Shown here piece after piece: positions 27,120 to 40,430 of a stretch of DNA of 64,000 bases. The notes below the pieces were generated by a model that searched no databases, was not told where the DNA came from, and worked only from the letters and a program-made list of their open reading frames with translations. This DNA is from Tyto alba (taxonomy: Eukaryota; Chordata; Aves; Strigiformes; Tytonidae): positions 16,588,698-16,652,697 of the forward strand of contig NW_024881321.1 in the NCBI RefSeq assembly GCF_018691265.1, read 5' to 3'. The position numbers were made by a program, and so were the translations under genes. Position 1 is the first letter of the stretch. Every line of letters begins with the position of its first letter.

Positions 27120-27480
27120 ATTAAAAAGAATCAGGCTGGAACTGCCTTAGCTCTCTCTCTAGATGAGTTTCTCCTGGCCATGAAGGGTTCACATAATCTG
27201 CCCCACCCTGCCCACGTCTGGTTAGCACTAACTTGCTTTAGCAGCAGCCAAGTGTAAATCCTGCACTGCGTTAAATCTGCCTAACACGTCGCATCCTACT
27301 CAAATTCGTCATTAAGGTTAGGTGGGCTTATAAATTATTAAGAAGGGTGAATTGTTACTTAATTTCCCTTTCTCTTAATATTTAATAGTGTGATACAACA
27401 ATTGGGCACATGATTTAATTGACTGAATACAGAACCAGCACTGATACCTACTCCAAATAAAGAGAGATTAAACCAGTTAT
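27120..27480. promoter_or_regulatory. Candidate conserved non-coding element (desert)
   Basis: Mixed-complexity sequence without repeat hallmarks, rich in homeodomain-type TAAT/ATTA cores (CGTCATTAAGG, TTATAAATTATTAAG, GATTTAATTGACTG) and a GCACTGCGTTAAATC stretch. This is the texture typical of developmental enhancers near DACH1-class genes. Conservation is inferred from texture only. Confidence 0.35.
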
Positions 27481-29323
27481 TCCGTTATTTACATACGGGC
27501 AAAGAAGCTCATGCTATTGGGACCAGTGGAGAAACAGGTTCTTACACCTTATAAGAGCTAAAGGAAGGCAAGCATTCATACATGGAGCACTCTCCCAGCT
27601 CAACAGATTTTCCATACTCTCCAAAGGAGTAGTGACACACATTTTCTGGGCCTTTCTGTAGGTGGATCTGTCTCTAGACAATGATTGTACACTATATGCT
27701 TCCAGACAAATGCAGACATGAGCAGGTTGGAGGGGGCTCCCCAGCACACCAAGTGACCTGTGGTACATATACCACATTAGGGACTACTAATGGGGGAAGG
27801 AACTGCAGTCTTGGCCTCCTTGAATCCATCTCTACATAGCTACTTTGGGCAATCACATTTTGCCCGAAAAGCAGTTCAGCTCCATGGGACCAAGGACTTA
27901 AGGAGGCATGACAGTGACTGAACCTAAGTTTTGTTTGACCTGTACATTTGCAGCAGCTGCCTGCTTCAACAGCTGTATTTGAGCAAGTTGTGTATACAAT
28001 CAAGAGAAAGAAAAAGGGTGTGTCTTATCCCATCCTGAAATAAGTATTTTACACCATTAGAAATGCCCATTTCTCTCCACTGAGTACAAAAGCAGCTAGG
28101 ACAGCTAGTCAGGTGTAGATGTATATATTGCTATACAAGAGGGATCTTGGCCTTTGAGTCTCTTCAGCCTGGCAACAGCCAGTTGAGAGATCAGTGCAGT
28201 AGCAGATTGTGCCCATGCAAGAGTTGTGCCTTGCAATTATTCCCCTTCTGCTATCAGCAGTCAAGATAAACACCCGTGATTGCATCCATAAAAGTAAATA
28301 ACGTAGGATAGAACCAATTATATTATTATTGGCCCTGTAGGCAAGAGACATGCTGCTGTTTGCATCTATACAGCTAAAATCCCTTTGCCTCCAAACAAAA
28401 TAGCTTTGTCTCTACTACTTACTGAGAAGAGCCCTTGGCTCATGCAGAACTCTGCCCAGCTGTTGTTAGAGATAGAGATAGAGAGCTAGCTGGTATGGCT
28501 TCTTGTTTGCATAAGTGGACAAGATGGGTGATTCTGGACTCTGCTTAAGCTCAGGCCCCAAACCAGTTTAGTTTACTTGTGCAGATACAGTCAAAGGTTG
28601 TAGGTGAAGATAGACAAGAACATTCTAGGTTCTACCTTTTTTAATGTGTATATAATTCTCAATACAATTCCACACAGAAGATTGATTAAAATTGAAGTTT
28701 TAAGGACAGGGACAGCTTTTCACTGTTGCATTTTATTAAGTAATGCTGCATACCTGGAAAACAGTCCATCACTAAATTGTTATGGTTTCTATTACTACAA
28801 TACACAGAAATTCTGTTCATAGCCCAGGTTTATATAGGGTATGTACTAGGCTATTTACAAAAAGGAATAAAAAGGGAGACTTTGATTCAGATAAAGCACT
28901 GTTACACAGTACCTTTTACAAGATTACATTCAAAATCCTGTTGTTTGGTTTCTAAGGCTTAGAAAATACAAAAATAATACCAAAGTTTTAATTTTTTCAT
29001 ATGTTTGTCAGAGGAGTAAACCTTGACTGCTGTTACACAGTAGGGAACCTGGATTAAATTACAGGTATTTCTGATATTTTAAGCTAATACTACAGCCACT
29101 ACTCTGTATTGCCTTTCTCACATTTTACAAACCTAGTCAAAAAGAAAGAGTAGGAAAATGCCACAAATATTTCACTGAAATGTTGGGGGTTTTATGTCTA
29201 AGATGTCTTTTTATGTGTGTACCTATTTCTGCTGTCCATGATTGTTCAATAAAATCTCTTTCAATGTCTTCTGCAAAATTCATTTGGCAAACAGATTTTT
29301 ATAATAATGTTATTGGTTTCTAT

Positions 29324-29326
<3 letters not shown>

Positions 29327-29358
<32 letters not shown>
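29327..29358. repeat. (AT)16 dinucleotide repeat
   Basis: Perfect AT dinucleotide run in otherwise unique AT-rich DNA. A shorter AT run lies at about 45603-45616. Confidence 0.95.
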
Positions 29359-29360
<2 letters not shown>

Positions 29361-30846
29361 TGCTAACTATCTCACAACAGAACAAAATATATACATATCC
29401 AGCTGAAGAAATGACCAACATCCTGCTGGTCCTTTGCCATGTAGTCTGCCTTTAGCTTGCTATTTGGTGCAACTGTGATATCAATAGATGGCATGATAAG
29501 CTGTGACTCAGGACCAATTTACTTTGGGGCATGATGGAATCAAAATATCTGTTGTAAGTTCTTATGCTTGCTTTATACCTCATTACAAAATGATTATAGT
29601 TGTAGCTATGCACACTTACCCAATTTCAGTGTATGCCATACTCCAAGTTAGTGGAATGGAATCTCACTATTCTGTACAGGGTTCAAAAACCTCAATAAAG
29701 TTTTGCCAACTTTCTTTTTAATCCTATTACTAAGTGGCAAAACCACATTTACAACAAAAGTTAATAGTGCATGATTGTGAAGCAGCAATCTAGCTCATGA
29801 GCACTGTGTCCAGCAAATGCTATGGGCAATGTGATTCAGCTGCTGATGAAGAAAAATCCACTGCTGTTACCACAGTACATTGATCTATTCTGAACTAATT
29901 TCATAATTCCAAGGTTTGAATTGGTTGCTCCTGAAGATTTGGCAAGCCCATTACAGGCAGGTAGAAACAATTTGTACATTGTGTATCAACATTAGCAACC
30001 AAACTTTATTTTTATTTTGCTTTTTAAGGTTTTTAATTTAGCTTTTGTCTACAGAACATGCTTGAGTTGTTTGTAAGAAGAAATATTTTTACAGTGTGAA
30101 GAAGAAAAGAAAAATAAAGCTGTAAAGTGCCATGAAAAGCTGTCTGCTACAAGGGTGATATTTCTCTCCTGACAGAAAAGCTCCATGTTGTTTTTCCAAA
30201 ACCCCTCACTAAACTCAGAAACATTGATCCAGACATTTCTATTGCTTCCTTGCTCCACAGGTTGATTACATATTTCATGAAAACTCAGAGCTGTTGTAAA
30301 TTTTCAAACAAGAGAAAGCATACCACCTATCCATATCACAGCAGAATGGCATTTCAACTTGTATTATAGTTTTGCCACCACAATTTCCATTCACAACCTA
30401 AGGACAGATTTAAATATTAAGTAATGTCAAGCGGTAATAACATATAAATGAAATTAAAAGTAATACCTTGCTCTCAAATCTTTGTAAAAGCAACCTTTTA
30501 TTTTAATAATTAAAAGAGTCCTTTTTCATAAAGTGCCACAAAAATTGACAAAAATATGCTGAAAGAACCAAGGCCAAAATCTGGATTTTTTGTTGTCATT
30601 GCTTGAATATCAGTTTCCTTTAAAAAACATCAGACTAAGTTTAGTCCCTGGTGTAACTCTTGCACCTCATCACTTTCAACTACTCATCCTGTACCCAGTT
30701 TCAAGTGCAGGTATATGGGAGAGGGGTCTATCTTCATACAGTGGGTCATCTCACTATCTCAGGCCCCCACTTTCTCCCTGCTCTTTCTCCAGGACTTCCC
30801 CCTTCATTTAGCTAGAATGAACCCCAACTGAAAGCTGCCTGCTGCC

Positions 30847-30870
30847 TTTTTTTTTTTTTTTTTTTTTTTT
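30847..30870. repeat. Poly(T) tract, 24 bases
   Basis: Uninterrupted T run followed by AAATGC. Confidence 0.95.
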
Positions 30871-31989
30871 AAATGCTGTTTTGAGAGTTGACTGCTCAGG
30901 TGAGAAAATTGAATTTTCTCAAGTATTTTGAGGACAGAAAGGTTAGAAAAGAAAGTCTCATTTAGAGAACATCATCTTTTGGGCAAATGTGTTTTACTAA
31001 AGAGGCAAGGGATTTTTTGATCCAAAAATCCAAAATACCAGAATCAAAATAGTTGTTAACTACAGTAAGAATGTAAAAAAACAATTGCAACCAACAGGAC
31101 TATATGAGAGAGACTGAAGTTGGACAAAAGAAGAGGACATTTTCTTAAGATATTTAATTAAAGTAGTGACAAAGAATAGGAGGAAGAATTAAAAGATACA
31201 GAACTACAAAATAGCAAAAAAAAAAATTATTTTGCATTGAAAGCAGGAAGTTAACTCCTTGCCAAAATTCAATAGAGGTGCTTAACCTGGATGAGTGTTG
31301 AAAATACAGCACAGAAAGAGTGCCACAGAGATGTAAAGTAGTACAGGAGAAAAGCAGCATTAGAGAAAAGTAGGAATAACAGCACTACTAAGGAAAACGG
31401 AACGAGAAGTAATGACACAAGTTGGTAAGTCCAGGTTTCTGCTACCCCATGGGCAGGTGCTTGCTACTGAATTCACTTTCATTCTGTGCTTCTTTCATTG
31501 AAAATGTCTTTTACCGCTCACATTTTCTGCTTGTCCCTAAAATTCTTTTCAAGATATCTAATCTTTCCTGTCAGACTGGGATATTTTCCTATGTTTCCCC
31601 ATGTTCTTTGTGTAGAAACTCCAATTTCTGTATTTTTAACTAAAGGAAAGTCAAAGTCTCCTGCAGATTTGATTGCCTGAATCCACATGTAGCTGACTTC
31701 ATTATCTTACTAGAAATTATTTGTCTTTTTTTAAATTAATATACACAGATACAGATATACTTCAGCTTTTCCTTCCATTTAATTCAGTTGTAATCAAATT
31801 GTGATTCCGTGATCTGAGACCAGTTCTTCTATGATGTTTCTATTTTTCACTGAAAATCTAAATTAGCACCATCTCTTAGTTCAGAATCAGTTGGTGAAAA
31901 AACCCCTATTAATATATCAGTAAGTATCCAATATTACAAATATGAAAACATTGTCTGGTTCAGATAAATACATGTTAGATGTTACAAAT

Positions 31990-32750
31990 TGCATTGTTGT
32001 GGTCATGATCTGATTCTGTACACAGAGATAATAAAATCAGTAGTTTAACTAGTATAGCTGGAAAGAATGGATAAACTTCTGGAATCATGAGCCGAGAATG
32101 GAAGGAACAAAACTGAAACATTGCTGAGACACTGATGGGTGCATATCCTGAATAGTACATGTAGTTCTGGAACCCAGTGTCAGAAAGGACACAGTAGCAC
32201 TAAAAAGCAAAGAAGAATGACAAAGAGAAGAAGGTATAGAACAGTTCCCATGCAAAGAACAGCTAAATAAACTAGGATCCGTCAGTGCTGAAAAGATATG
32301 CAACAGGGTCCTGAGTGGCATGGAGAAAGAAAGCAGTACCATATTGCTTTTCTTAATAAAAGACAGAAAGAGTCTTACATGAAATTAGCAGATCATGCCG
32401 TCAAACAAAGGACATTTTTTTCTCATAATTCATAGTTAAGCTGCAGAACACTTAACCACAAGAATTTTGTGGATGCTTAATGGTTACATGAGTTCAAAAA
32501 GCAAATGGACAAACTAATGAAGAAAAAATCCAAGTCTAGCAAGTACAAAAATATGACTGTTATGTCCAGATGTCCCTGAGCTGCAAATCAGTGAAAGATG
32601 TGCTGGGCACGTATCATTGCATGTACTTCTCCAGGCACTTGCTGTTGGCTGTGCTGGAACTGGGCTAATGGGATTTCTGCTGCAGCGAGATACAGCCATT
32701 CTTACATTGCTATTAGCACCACTCAGTTTTAGTACAACTTGGTGTTGGTG
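31990..32750 (+). mobile_element. Ancient CR1-type LINE fragment with 3' end
   Basis: Landmarks in order: TGTAGTTCTGGAACCCAGTG, AGAAGAATGACAAAGAGAAG, the stretch leading to CTAAATAAACTAGGAT, GAGTGGCATGGAGAAAG, the AGCTGCAGAACACTTAACC stretch, and a terminal CTGGGCTAATGGGATTTCTG...CAGCCATTCTTACATTG, which corresponds to the common ancient-CR1 3' end. Heavily mutated; no intact frame. Confidence 0.85.
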
Positions 32751-33179
32751 TATATTGGGAAACAAAATTAACTCATGATTGAACTTCTAATAGTTTTCTT
32801 TTCTCTTAGTGCAATAGAGAATTGCACACAATTCAAAACGGAATAAATGGTTATAGTGTTTATAGCCAACTCCTAGCCCTATACCAGAACTTCCCTTATC
32901 TTTCTTTTTTATGATTATGCATCAGATTCTCTCTTTTCCCTGCAAGTCCTCTCTCCAGGGTTCTGTGAAGACACAAGCTTCATGTAGGAGGCTGAACCAG
33001 AAGGGTCACAGCTGTAGAAGCCAGCTAACAGAGGCAAAGAATTTCCTTCCCTTGACTGCACTGTTTACGACGCCTCCTCAATATGAATCTTTTTCTAGAT
33101 GGTATTTTAATCTACATGTATCATTTTAAATGCTGAAAAAAAACTACAAAAATATTATTAAATATGGGGCCTGTGAAAA

Positions 33180-33800
33180 GCTGCTATTGACAAGTAGGAT
33201 TTGAATCTTGTCCATGGTGTTGATTTATTCTGCCTGCAAAGGGAATTAAATTAATGTCAAAGTCTTCTGGCCAATCCATATCTACATCCACAAAATGGAA
33301 AGCATCTTGATTCTTGCAATAGTAGCACTGAGCTGACTAAAATAATATCCTTTTCACTGCCATTATACTAACACAATATAATTGGGGAATTGCTAGAGTC
33401 CCTATATTTAATTTTAGTGCCTCGGCAAATGATCCTAATAGCCTAATGGCTAGATGCTGCTGTTGCTAATGCCGTCCAATTGACTAGGTTTCAAAGTGTA
33501 TCAATGAGTCTTTTAAGTATCCACTAGAGCTGTAAGGTTTCAGATTACGGCTCTTAAACTATATGTGATCTCTAATGAAAAAAGGGGAAAAAAAAGGAAT
33601 TGATAAAGCAAGCTAAGGCAGCAAAGTCAGCAAAAATTGTGCAGGCGATCTAACTTCACTCTATAACTGGGTGAGCACATAAATTACATTTGGTCAGTAA
33701 ATAATACACCTGGGGAAGTAAGCAACAGTGCAAATAATAATCCATTTTTTAATAATTAAATTTTAGCTAGGTTCTCATTTGGTCACAATGATAATTTTTT
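33180..33800. promoter_or_regulatory. Candidate conserved non-coding element (desert)
   Basis: Long unique stretch with many ATTA/CCAAT-type cores and low homopolymer content, for example CACTGCCATTATACTAACAC, AGTGCCTCGGCAAATGATCC, and ATGCCGTCCAATTGACTAGG. No open frame, no TE signature. Confidence 0.35.
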
Positions 33801-35408
33801 TATAGAACTATAAGTATAATCATGGGATTTGTAAAAAAAAAAAATTGCTTTGTAGCTTTTTATGAAAATTAACACATATCCAGTATTGATCCTGATTTGT
33901 GCATGTTAAAACAAGTCTCCTTGGGTAAAATATTCTTAAAGTCAATAATATGCTGTAATCTCATGTGACACTAATAAAATAACACAAATGACAATTCATT
34001 TTTGTTTACTTGTCTCCTCTTTAATGGATTGATAAATTTTGTTAAAAAAAGGAAAACTAGATCTTGGTGCATAGTAGGCATATTTCTAAAACAGTTCTGA
34101 TTGATTTTTGGAGTCATTTCTGAAGAAACAATCAATCTCTAGAATTCTTTCCTGAAACATATTTTAATGGCTGTTGATATATGTTGTGCATATCACAATC
34201 ACCCAAAATGCAACTCTGAAGGTCTTAATCCAGCAAAAAATTTACACTTGCTTCCCTCGAGCATTTGATTCTTCCAAACATAAAAGTAGTTGTTGTGCAG
34301 CTGATTTCACAGATTTTAAATTAAGAATATGTGTTTGCAGATTCTAACCTAAAAGAAGCTGAGATATTACAGAAAACAATTATGTCATAATCAGAACTTA
34401 TCTGTCTGCGATGCCAGTTGTATTTATTTCAAATTGCCCCAAATCAAGATAGCAGCTACTATCCTTCCTCAAGTAGCTGCATCTTGCAACTCTTAGAAAG
34501 ATAATAGGAAAAGGTGAAAGTGCTGTCACAATAGTTTTAAGAACTACATGTATCTACTAAGACAAACAGAACAACCTTGAAACTATTCTTCTGCCAAAGA
34601 CAGTATTGCGTGTCCTCAGCTGTGGGAGAGAGAGAGAGAAAAAAATAAGTTAATTTACTCCACCGATGCGAACTGCTAAAAGGAAGTAGGGTTTCAAGGA
34701 GCTGACATGCTTTTGAATTTTGTTGGCTAGGTCAAGTATTTTCACAAGAGGAATCTCAGTGGTCTCAGCTGATATTTTGGTGTTCACATAACAGAGCTAA
34801 GAGCTCAGTAAATGGTAGAAAAAATAAAGTCTGAGTGAGGAAATGGTACCAACCTATCTTTTCAGAGCAGAGGTGGATTTAGAACAGCATTTGCCAGCTG
34901 TGAAAGAGTTCTGCAAGCAGCAGAACCAAAATGCTGTATTTGGGCTAAAAGGTAGAGCTTCTGTGGCAGCAGTCTGGTTTCTAATAGGGAAAACTCCACA
35001 CTGAAACTGAGAAATTCAACTTCCCACAGTGGGATCATACTCTTCATCATCTGGATATAAATGTTTCTTGAACAGGGGACAAACAGTCTCCATACATAAC
35101 CATGATAATGCAATTCTGATTTTTTTTTTTTTAGAGAAAAGGGACTAAAAAGCATTTAGTGGACCAGATTGTAAAGCACTGTTGAGTTCAGTAGAAATGC
35201 TCATGGACCTGATCTATGCATAAACTTGCTACCCTTTTGCACTGATTACTGTCCAGACACCCAGTTTCCTATGACCTTATATTTGGGCTGTCTTAATCCC
35301 ACAGTTCCTGAGATTTAGAAGTGATCAAGCAGTACTAAACAGAAAATGAGCAAAACAAAGCAAAGCTATTTATTCTTTTTCATCTTTTCCTCCAAAAAAA
35401 CCAAAGCC

Positions 35409-35413
<5 letters not shown>

Positions 35414-35441
<28 letters not shown>
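35414..35441. repeat. Poly(T) tract, 28 bases
   Basis: Uninterrupted T run preceded by CCTCC and followed by ATTTAAAT. Confidence 0.95.
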
Positions 35442-36129
35442 ATTTAAATATTTAATTTCTAAGGAAAATCTCTGTCTTCATAGGTTTCCTACAGAGGGAG
35501 CAATATCATTGATGCCTGGCAATTTTTTAATAAAAAGTAGTCATCGGTGTGAATAGACAAATTCATAATAAATTTGTAACAATTCATAGTACTGCCTTTT
35601 TTTTAGTTTACTGCTTCTGAAATAATCTAAGAAATTCTTTTTAATTCACAGAAGCAAACAAAAAATGTTTTTATATGTAAACCATATCAATTTAACAAAT
35701 TACACACCCTCAAAATTACAGTTTAAACCAGTTAAATTCTCTGGCTAAACAAATTTTTGGTGTTGTTGCTCCATCGTGAAAAGATTTATTCCAGAGACAG
35801 GTTAACCTGTATGCTTGTTGATATCTGTAGGTATCCTACCTATCTTCCTACCTCTTCCTAATTCAGTTTAAGCAAAGAGATTACTTGAATTAATGTTACC
35901 TATTAAGTCATTCGCTTTGTTTTTGCCTTAAAAAGCCCTGCTTCCAGTCTTAAGGTCCTAGAAATTCCATCCGGCCCTCCACCATTCATTAAAACAAACA
36001 CTGACTATTTTATTATTTGCAGTCTTGCCATCTCCCCACTGAAACAAAAGGGTAGATTGTCTGCTCCAGGAGACACCTGGAAGGTGCACACAGTACAAAG
36101 GCCAGAATTCAAAGGAGTTCCCAGTGTAT

Positions 36130-36530
36130 TCAACAAGCAATTACTTCGGCTTGTGATGGGAGACTGTCAGCTTCAAACACGAGGCATTCTTTGGAAAGAT
36201 TAGTCCAAATTACATTTTATTACATTGGCCTGCTTGGACAGCCTAAACTTCATCTCGTTCTTATTCTAATGGAATTCAATCAAGGGTATTAATATATTGT
36301 TTATGACATGTTTGGAGTTCTTGTGTTATCAGCATACATTCATGAGAGGAGCTTCAAACAGTATCAGATAACAGTGAGCTGGATGTTGGATGTTGTACAG
36401 CACAGGGGATTTTATCATCTTGTTGAACCAGTGGCAGTGATTAAATTAAACTGTCTGAACAAAGCTTTTGCATGTCAGGCTGTTGAATGGCAAAATGAAA
36501 GAGTGACACACTTCAAAGATCAAGGAGAGA
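36130..36530. promoter_or_regulatory. Candidate conserved non-coding element (desert)
   Basis: GACTGTCAGCTTCAAACACG, TTACATTGGCCTGCTTGGAC, ATTCAATCAAGGGTATTAAT. Unique, homeodomain/TCF-like cores (TTCAAAC, ATCAAGG), no repeat features. Confidence 0.3.
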
Positions 36531-39500
36531 GGGAGAGCTGAAAAACCATGCTTACGTAACTTCTTATTTAATATATTGAATAACTGAACCATTGGCTGCC
36601 TGGGCTTTTACTAGCAAGTAATCAGAACAAAACATTTTATGCATTCTAGCATTCATTCACTGCATGTGAATGCCAAGGTGCATACGAAGTTCTCATATCA
36701 TTGTTACTCCTTTCATCTCAGTGAGCACCACACTGAATCTTACTAGGTTTTTTCCCTGCCATACTTTTGAAAAACTACCAGAAAATCTGGTTTATACCAA
36801 TTTCCCTTACAGCTTAGTTTTCATATATTCAAGGTCCAAAGACACAATTCTTACATATTTTTTAAAATGAGCAATACCAACGTTCATAATTTCATAGACA
36901 CCAGTAGGCCTGTTTGTGAGAATAAAATGTGTTCATAAAAGTAAGGTCTAAAATATCCAGACTCCAAAGTCTTGAAATACAAGATGGTTAATAATATATA
37001 TTACCTTTTAATATAAATTAAAAAAAAAAAAAAAAAGAAAAAACAAGTGCCAATATGGAAAGACTGTTTGAAAAAAAAGAAAATAAAAAGCAAATTAATG
37101 ACCTATATGCTATCATCCCAGATTGTCAGGTTTCTGAAAATAACTTTTACAGTATAGCATATGACTTGTTGCTATTTTTAGTATGAATTCAGATATCTTC
37201 CTTCTACCAAATCTTATGCAGACAAATACTGTTACCATTCCATCTATTACATTGCAATCTCCATAAAAAATGGCTTTCTTCTAAAATCCCAAATAAGAGA
37301 CTCCTAAATTTAAAATAAATAGGCTGAACCAAAAAGCAATTTCTGTTACAAGGTTTCACTGAATCTTCACTGAGGATGGATTATTGGCTAGGTATTACAT
37401 TTTTAAATATTCATTACTAGCATAAATAAAATTTTAAGAAACACCAGAATGATTTTATTTTGCTCTATGCAGAACCCAGAATAGGTCTTGACCTTGTTCA
37501 GGGTGTTAATATAACATGAATTATCATTTCTTATCAATAATAATTTCATTCCATTACTTTACTTTGTATATTTAAACAAGCACTAGTATCTTTTTTGCAT
37601 AAATAAATAGATTTCCCTTATTTATACAGCAAGATTAATTTGTTTTCATGTGAAAAAAAAATGAAAGCATCCTTATTTTTATCAGTTGTGACTTAAAAAA
37701 CATCTTCTTCAAAACTTTTAATGTTTTTATTTGATAGTAATATTCTTTCTTCTTGTAGAGCCATAGTGCAATGACATCCATTAACATTCAAAACTAGAGA
37801 ACGCTTTCAAATTCAAATCCACTTGAGATGGTACAGTAGCAGAAATGGAGCCTGAGGGAAAGAATTTTGAGAATAAACAGAGGACCAGCCCATTAGAATA
37901 TTCCACTGTGTATATCAGTTTTTATAATTGGTGGTACACGTGTGCATACATGTTTGTATTCCATTGCAGCTCTATGAATAAATCAAGATTTAATATTTAT
38001 GTCAAACAGGCTAAATATTAAATGTTTCAGTGCACTACAGTCTTTATGCAATAGTACAAAGACATCTCATTATCTGGTGTATATTTAAGCATATGTATGT
38101 ATGCGTGCTTATTTAAGGGCAAATACACAATAACTTCCCAGAAATACTTGTTTATGTTAGACATTTCAGGATTTTCAACCTATGATTTACTACATGTATA
38201 ATTCTTACTTTTTTGATCTTCCTCTGTTTTCATAGTTAAATAGCACTGTATATGAAATAACTAAATTGCCAAATGACATGAAATGTCGTACTTAGAAAAC
38301 ACAATTGCTTAGTTTTCTTTGCAAAAAGTAAATATTACATATTCACTACTTATGACTCACTGGCAGCCTAACCAAAATAATGTAACCATTTTACGAAATA
38401 GCAAGTCTATTTTACTATTTTTCTAAGCTATATTTCAATTTAATTTTTCAAATAATTATACCTAAAATAAGTATAAAAATGCTGGGTTTAGTATCATGCA
38501 AGTTTCTAAAGTTTGCTGAGATGAACAGCATTATAGTGGATGGAATTCAAGAGGCTCTTATCTTTAATTTCAGTTCCGTTACTAGAGAAGGCCAAAAAAT
38601 GGGTCTCATTATTCATGCACATATTCATGTACAACAAGGAGAATGTGACCCAGGTTGTATACTAAGTTACTACCTCCCTCTGTGTTGCAGTTTTTTCAAT
38701 CTATAGACTAGAATGAAAAATATAGTACTATGTACACAGATAACATGTATTTTTTTTGTGTATAAGCATATGTATACATTCACTGTGCTTTGGGGCTTTA
38801 TTTTTTTGCTTGTCTAATATAGGTGTAATTCACTAGTAAGTAAGGTGAAAACATTGACTAGCCGTCAGATTACAATTATAGTTGAGAATTTCCTCTGGTG
38901 TCTTTTAGCTACTATGTGATATACTGACACTTTCCAAATCAGATAACTTCCAGATATTTGTAGAACAAGGTCCCTAGCCTGTGAACACTTATACATACGA
39001 CCAGTTCCACTGCACTCAGCAAAATTACTACATGAATAATGGTAGTTGGGTCTCTGAGAGGGGAATTCATCTGATCAATAATAAAAGTCTGTGTCTAATT
39101 TAATCTATATAATTAACAGATTAATATAATTTGATTTATCCATAACAGTAGTCTAAAACAGGTCAGACTGTACCCCAAAATTGCATCTCTCCACAAACAA
39201 ACAAACATGCCTGAGGCAACTAGCTCAGTAGTAGACCTCATTATGGCAAATGTGAAGTTAGACAAGATGAATCTCCAAGCTAAATATCTGCAAAGTCAGT
39301 TTCTAGCATGAGGGAAGTAGGTCTCCATCCTGAACTATTCAACTGCAGGGGAATTCTTCTGTAACTCGTAAAGGAAAAATAAATATGTTCAAGACAGGAT
39401 TACAATCCAAAGCAGGAACGAGGTGAACACTTGCATGGGCTGTATAGGTATGAAAGGATCCACTAACACTCTTTGAGCCATCCATTCCTTGTCAACAACC

Positions 39501-39939
39501 TTTCTCAAATAGGTTCACTTCAAATAATAGTAGCTTATTAATTATGTTTATCAGTGAAATTCATATTGTTTTCCTGTAGAAATAAAATAGAAAGAGTGTT
39601 GTGATTCAGTGGTATTATTCACCATGGAACTGTTTCATATTCAGGGAAAATGACATTTGGGCTTTGTTCCCCATATTGCTAAAGACTTTCAAACCCTGGA
39701 TAGGCTCTGGGAAATCTGCTTGTGAATTCCTTTCCTCACCGTGCTATTCCATACAAAGTCATGCAGACATGGACTTACATAGTTCCATATTCCATATTGA
39801 AAGTGGAAACAACAGCGGAGTCCTGTTTGTCTAGTAAAAGCCTCATTTAGAAGAGCACTTTACAACATGACTTTCTGCAGCTAGAGGACACATTACTTCA
39901 ACTAGAATGCCTGAGGAGTCTGTTCCCGTTCCTAATATC

Positions 39940-40430
39940 TAAGAATGTATTAATTATTCTTAAACACGGCTATTAGAAGTGTTAGCACATCAATATAAAG
40001 CAAAGAAAAAGGCAGTTTAAAGTGTGCAAAAGGAGCAAGGCAATATTTTACTGTCTAAACTGTAATGCTTGTGTTAATACTTGTGGTCGGAATCCATCAT
40101 CATGCATCAATGCATGCCAGGTCATATAGGAAGGAAGCACTACTCTAACTGGCAGCCATAGCATGGATCAAAAGACCAGAGTGATATGCTAATTTGGTTT
40201 AAGATGAATAAGCATGTCAGCCGCAGCATTTTATGTAAAACAGAACTTGTGAAGTTTTACAATCAGGTAGACACCAGAAAGGAATTACAATAATCCACCT
40301 TGGAGGTGACAGAAGTACAATATGGATTAGCATTTCAGCTGTGGCCTGAGAAAATATTATCCTCAACCCAGCAACAGCAAGCACATAAATGAGTAAAAAG
40401 TGTAGTGAGGATGGCATGTAAACGACTACT
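39940..40430 (+). mobile_element. Probable ancient LINE-like interspersed repeat
   Basis: CATGTCAGCCGCAGCATTTT followed by GGAATTACAATAATCCACCT, TGGAGGTGACAGAAGTACAA and GGATTAGCATTTCAGCTGTG recalls an old amniote repeat present in many genomes. I cannot name the family with certainty (CR1/L2 clade suspected). Confidence 0.45.

Larger units (their letters stand above)
26051..31989. other. Intergenic, nothing recognised apart from listed elements
   Basis: Apart from the CNE candidate at 27.1-27.5 kb, the AT repeat and the poly(T) tract, no gene or repeat is supported. Weak purine-rich similarity to old CR1 near 31080-31200 is not enough to annotate. Confidence 0.55.

Noticed and set aside
31040..31230. 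Possible further ancient CR1 fragment
   Set aside because: Only a short purine-rich similarity (GAGAGAGACTGAAGTTGGAC) without the ordered landmarks seen in the accepted copies.
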